From Enoplolaimus lenunculus (lineage: Eukaryota; Nematoda; Enoplea; Enoplida; Thoracostomopsidae): a stretch of DNA of 64,000 bases. Every line of letters starts with the position of its first letter. The first letter of the stretch is position 1. The notes under the pieces were generated by a model. It worked only from the letters and a program-made list of their open reading frames with translations. It was not told the DNA's origin and did not search any database. This document shows, in pieces, positions 59,591 through 64,000 of the stretch. The stretch spans positions 1 through 64,000 of the forward strand of contig JASANG010002426.1 in NCBI GenBank assembly GCA_030248215.1. Reading direction: 5' to 3'. A program made the translations under genes and the position numbers.

Positions 59591-61278
59591 TTACATAACC
59601 GAACACATAAAGCTTCGTTTCTTTGGCTGTGGAATTTCAACCACGGGTTGTTCGGGAATTTTATTTTCTTTCTTTTTTGTTGCTTTTCGTTTTCCTTTAT
59701 CATCTGCTCCAACAGCATCGTCTTCAATTCCGCCTGGTCCGACAGTTGTAGTTTCGTCTGCTTGCGATTCTGCATCACCTAAGCGATTTCAAAAGACTGC
59801 GCTGTTAAGTACTGCGGCTAATCGTATGAGCCATATTTTCGAATGTGTGAAGCACCTATCGTCAGCTAGCTATAGCTTTTGAAGAACAACTATCTGCTGC
59901 AAATACGAACCAAGAAATCTATAGCTTTAATCATGTAAAACAGAGCCGTAAAGTAGTATAAGAATATTCAAAAGCGTAAGCCTAAGTCTTAGCCTAAGCG
60001 TAAGAATAAGCTTCTACCTAAACTTAAACCAAAGCGTACGCCCAAGCCAAAGCAAAAAATTAGTCTAAATTATAAGCTTACTCTATTGCAGTCCCGCAGA
60101 AAAACGTTCCGCTCCTAATCTTTACGTGGGCCAATTCACCAAACAAAACTTTGAGCACCGAGGTTCAGTCGTTGATTTGTAGTAAAATTCTAATTTCATT
60201 AACATTTACAACATTAGTAGCGATCAAGGACACAAAATCTAATTGATGCTTAATTCCGGCGCCAATATCTCGAGCGTTAAAACAAAAATTTACCAGCAAC
60301 ACTTGAACCTTTGTTTGAAGCGTTTTCACATTCAGCCAAAATCGCCAGATCCGCAAATTCAGCATAACCATCTATAGTGTTGTATTCAGCTGAAACAAAA
60401 ACAGAAATTCAAAATGTTTAATGTGCATTCGTGTGACGATAAAATTTAATTTCTATTAATCTAAGAGCCGATTTACACAGTTTCAGTAGGTAAAAGCATA
60501 CATTGGTTATATTACAGAATCTACTATTATTACGTCCATATATTAATAAAGCTAAAACGTCGACGATATGTTATTTGAACGTCATTCCAGCTGACTTTAA
60601 CTATAATTCTAAGTGAACAGAAAATAAACTGATCCACAGCGATAGTAAAAGTATATTGGCACAACAGATTTTTATGAAGATGTTGGTGTTTTACAAAAAA
60701 TGAAACCATTTTTAGTATTTTAGTGTATTATTTTTTCTATACTTAATATTATACCTCGAGGTCGATTAATAATCTCCCATAAAGATTTTCGGTTGTTTTT
60801 AAGCAAGAAATACGTCGTCATAACGGTGCGGCCAGCAATTTGAAACGTTCCACGTTGTTCGAACACAAAACCTCCAATTGTCATTGCGCTCCTGTAAATA
60901 AAAGCAAAAGTACAAGTCCTGCGGTATACATAAAAGGAAAAACTTAACTAGTACTAGTAGTACCAGGCATAAAAATTAATTCCGCGCACTGGTTTCAGCA
61001 ACCACTAAAACATAACACTGCCTAGCAGCATGTATCAGTACTGAATCCAGTGAAAGCTCTGAGTTCGAGCTTATCCCCTTTGTTAGGCCTTTATGTTGCA
61101 GTCTCTCTTCTAAATAATATATATATTATATATATGTATATATATATATGCGCACAGGTTTCAGCAACCACTAAAACATAACAGTGCCTAGCAGCATGTA
61201 TCAGTACTGAATCCAGTGAAAGCTCTGAGTTCGAGCTTATCCCCTTTGTTAGGCCTTTATGTTGCAGTCTCTCTTCTA

Positions 61279-61320
<42 letters not shown>

Positions 61321-61341
61321 TAACAATAGACACACGTATCC

Positions 61342-61397
<56 letters not shown>

Positions 61398-63979
61398 TAA
61401 CAATTGCAACACGTATACATAGTACTAAATCACCACAAGACGTGAGAGCCCCCACGGGCTCGAGCGTCAAGTTCCTATAGCTGAGTGGTGATGGTATACG
61501 CCTCCCACTCCAGTCACTGGAGTTCGAATCCTAGCATAAAAGTAGGTCTCAGGAAAAATAGAAAATATTCATGTGAGAAAGGGTTAAGCGAAAAATTTTC
61601 CGTTTACTATCTTTAACAGGCATTACAATATCGCTATGTATGCTAGAACTCCAAGAGTTTTTTTACTTCACGAGGTTATGCCCCCCCGAAGTGAAAAGCT
61701 ATTGCATGTCACATACGAGTATGCTGATTCTGAAACGTGAATTTTCGTCGGAACGCCTTCGCTTTCCATTTTCGACGCAATATTCACTGAATCGCCAAAC
61801 AAACAGTAACGCGGCATGCGCTTGCCCACCACTCCGGCAACAATTGGCCCCGAATGAATTCCGGTTCTCATCTGTCAGTTGTAATCAAACGATAAAAAAG
61901 TAAAGCCCTACTCACGTTTTAAAATATTAGCACCGACGTTTCACAGTCGCATTTTGCAGCTGCAAGATTTGCGAACAGGTTTTCGAACAAAACTAACATA
62001 TGCAAGGGCCAGCAACTTGTTCTCGCTGTCAAAAATTTGCAATATGATATTAGTAGTTTTGAGTTCTCGCTGCAAAAAGTTCCACGTATGAAAAAGTCTT
62101 AATTTCAAGTTACTCTATGAGTGGCTCAGTATACATGTCTACAAATATTTGCTTACAAATTGTTATGCTGCGTTATGCGGCAATTCGAGCGGCGTTATAC
62201 CGCACGCATCAATCGAAGTTTTGTTCAATGCGAGGTTAACTTTTAGATTTCTGGCCAAATCGACTTTTTTGGTTGAAAAATTATTATATAAATCGCTCAA
62301 TTTTTAACACATTTCCTTACGCAGAAACGACACACAATGGAAGCGGGTTTAAAAAATGTTGACAGCCAAAGACGTGCAATATGTTGTAAGATAAACGTCG
62401 CAAACGAAGCTAAAGATGTAAAACGCCACGCAAGTGAAAAAAGAAAAAAACGTAACGAACAACCGCACAAGATTTCGTAAAAATAATTGCTAATGGAAGA
62501 CTTCCCCCGCATGACTGTGGATCCGGCTTCGTTAGCAAAATATTACACATTGCAAACCCCAAATTACATTTTGATTATCAAGGATGCAATCCATTGTTTA
62601 GACGAGCATGTTCAGTCCTAGCAGATTATGCAGTAACCAGATTAGCTGTATAATATTTGGTTTTTTTCTGTTTATCTTTATATGCATTGTACTGAAAGTG
62701 AGGTAAGATAATACTCAAGCAACGGGCCTCGCAATATTTGCAGCTTTTCGTTGCACAATTACTGAGTAAACACTAAAGCTTAAGCTTACTCTATGACAGT
62801 CCCGTAGAAAAACGTTCCGCCCCTGATTTTACATGGGCCAATAATTGTAACAATGAAAAAACTAAACGTATGTTCTTTTTAATATTGCTTCCTTTTACAC
62901 CCACTGACACTCATGTCGAAAACATAACTTCAAGTCTACCCCAAGTGGAGCGTCCAACTGTCTAAGCTTCAGCTTGAACAAACATATTGACGTTAAAAGC
63001 GTGGGTCATTAATGCCAAGTTTTCGCCAAAATTGTTTTCGTTGGGGGGGAATCCGTTCCCACCGATATTTATCTGGATCGAACCCTGTCTTCAGCACGGT
63101 TATGTTTCAAAACCATACCCGAATCGGAGTTTTCCGATCAGCCGATAATACCGAGCGACTTTCGAACTGCATCCCAATTGCAACGTTGCAAACGCGTTCT
63201 GCGTGCTCTTTGCATATATCAGGAACACCGCTTGCAACCATATACGCATCGCCTATAGTTTCGACCTAAAATCAAGAAAAACATACATAAATGTTTGTGT
63301 CCGGTTAAAAATTACTCGAACCGGGACCGGAAGGTGGGAAAAGACCGGAAACGGAATTCTGGTTGCATTCTGATACACACACGTCAAATTTGCTGGAAAT
63401 TCAAAACTTCTAAAACTTCTAAATACCTTTATTACCTTATAAACAACATTGATTTCAGTGAGCCGATCAAACCGCGAATACAAATCGTTCAACATATCTA
63501 AAATTTGTATCGGTTGCGCCATCGAACATATTTTAGTGAATCCGACGATATCCGTAAACAAAATCGAAACGTCTTTGTATTCAGCTTAAAAATATCAAAA
63601 TCATTATCACTATTGTTGAATGTTTTTTTGCAAATACTGTTCATATTGTTACGGCTGATTCACAAATTTCGGACGGAGGAGCTCGCGAGGAAAGCGGAAC
63701 GAGAAGCCAAATGCAATTTTTGCTAAATCTTAATAACAAAATTTTAATTTTGCCTCGGTAGACGTCTTTGAATCGCTCATTAGCTAAGTAATCTTGTATA
63801 AATATGAGCGAGCAATAATCAAATCAGTATCACCTGCATTAACAGTAGTGCCAGCGCGTAGTTGTGCGGTTACCGATGGCGGCATCATTTCGTTTAACAG
63901 CGTATCGGTTTTTTCTTTTTCATTATTCAACTGAATGTGCGTTTCTTGTAACTCAGTTGTCTTTTGTTCCAATTCAGCG
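59591..63979 (-). CDS. Soluble-type guanylate cyclase, C-terminal half (partial, continues past right edge)
   Basis: Forms cGMP from GTP. Visible exons on the minus strand: 63979-63834, 63584-63436, 63265-63119, 61871-61717, 60891-60755, 60389-60309, 59778-59591; joins are GT-AG and in phase (333 aa to the stop). First comes the signalling helix ([20 protein letters not shown]...[18 protein letters not shown]), then the class III cyclase domain: FTDIVGF (metal Asp), [10 protein letters not shown] (second metal Asp; the Glu is a guanine-specificity residue), [13 protein letters not shown] and [18 protein letters not shown] (Cys for guanine). The set reads as a catalytic-competent GC. The helix and motifs resemble the soluble beta-2-type subunits (Gucy1b2-like), so a haem/H-NOX part is expected beyond 64000, but that is inference. 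The tail adds [12 protein letters not shown] and a Lys-rich stretch ([11 protein letters not shown]) ending MCSVM. Confidence 0.92.
59935..60133. mobile_element. MITE with TTAGGC-like interior, nearly full length, in a cyclase intron
   Basis: Left catgtaaaacagagccgtaa, right gttccgctcctaatctttac then gtgggcc; interior cgtaagcctaagtcttagcc and tacgcccaagccaaagc. Orientation opposite to 42284-42850. Confidence 0.8.
60984..61315. repeat. Tandem duplication, two 166-bp units, each ending in a TA run
   Basis: Unit 1 starts at 60984 and unit 2 at 61150 with gcgcac(t/a)ggtttcagcaac; they are nearly identical over 130 bp (ctctgagttcgagcttatcc) and each ends in an (AT)n tract. The gagttcgagcttatccc word is B-box-like, so the unit may be SINE-derived. 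It lies in the cyclase intron between 60892 and 61716. Confidence 0.92.
61280..61394. repeat. (TA)n microsatellites
   Basis: Runs of at dinucleotides at about 61283-61316 and 61345-61394, separated by gtttaacaatagacacacgt. Confidence 0.95.
61385..61590 (+). mobile_element. tRNA-derived SINE (about 200 bp)
   Basis: Contains tatagctgagtggtgatgg (A box), ctggagttcgaatcctagca (B box) and the tail gaaaatattcatgtgagaaa then gggttaa. It pairs with the minus-strand copy at 20373-20575. It lies in a cyclase intron directly after a TA microsatellite. Confidence 0.85.
62765..62845. mobile_element. TTAGGC MITE right-end fragment
   Basis: Reads aaagcttaagcttactctat then agaaaaacgttccgcccctg and tttacatgggcc, the right end of the family at 59935-60133. 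The left part is missing. Confidence 0.7.
63280..63375. mobile_element. hAT-like fragment in a cyclase intron
   Basis: Contains gaaccgggaccggaaggtgg and aacggaattctggttgcatt, a diverged right end of the CAGGGTGCAACCGG family. Confidence 0.6.
63648..63765. repeat. Dispersed repeat fragment in a cyclase intron
   Basis: Starts ggctgattcacaaatttcgg and carries gctaaatcttaataacaaaa, related to the repeats near 24340 (ggctgatccaaaaatttctg), 37988 (tgctaaatcttatcacaaaa) and 53555. Probably a SINE or MITE of unknown class. Confidence 0.55.
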
Positions 63980-64000
63980 CTAGAATTTGAAAAAATATCT

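Overview
The window is animal nuclear DNA: AT-rich, with many short GT-AG introns, clearly animal gene families (prominin, a soluble-type guanylate cyclase, a V-ATPase a subunit of the type with ancient introns) and a heavy load of short inverted-repeat elements in introns and intergenic DNA. The mix would suit a marine invertebrate such as an ascidian, but nothing here fixes the species.

Layout. 1-340: fragment of a LINE endonuclease. 816-1031: 108-bp tandem duplication. 1218-18481 (+): complete V-ATPase subunit a gene with 21 coding exons, two of which (4741-4838 and 6423-6694) have matching phases and look mutually exclusive. 20872-31042 (+): a newly assembled four-exon gene for a secreted CULT-domain (cereblon thalidomide-binding type) protein with zinc cysteines and tri-tryptophan cage at cereblon spacing; its 3' end was not found. 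24810-28935 (-): a prominin gene of only two coding exons, lying wholly inside the large second intron of the CULT gene on the opposite strand. 31043-44528: no confident gene; a graveyard of hAT-like and other inverted-repeat elements, some nested. 44529-47117 (-): complete four-exon GDP-L-fucose synthase. 47474-51070: a composite satellite-bearing element with inverted arms, then tRNA-derived SINEs. 56091-57331 (+): a three-exon gene for a small secreted cysteine-rich protein with two related motifs. 59591-63979 (-): the 3' half (catalytic domain and basic tail) of a soluble-type guanylate cyclase that continues past the right edge.

The five larger genes do not form an obvious pathway; they are separate housekeeping or membrane/secretory genes. 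The most notable points are the CULT gene with prominin nested in it, the alternative V-ATPase exons, the unknown cysteine-rich peptide, and several repeat families with readable inverted ends and, in several copies, exact 8-bp target duplications. All exon joins were read by eye from reading frame, splice sites and family resemblance; no alignments or searches were run.
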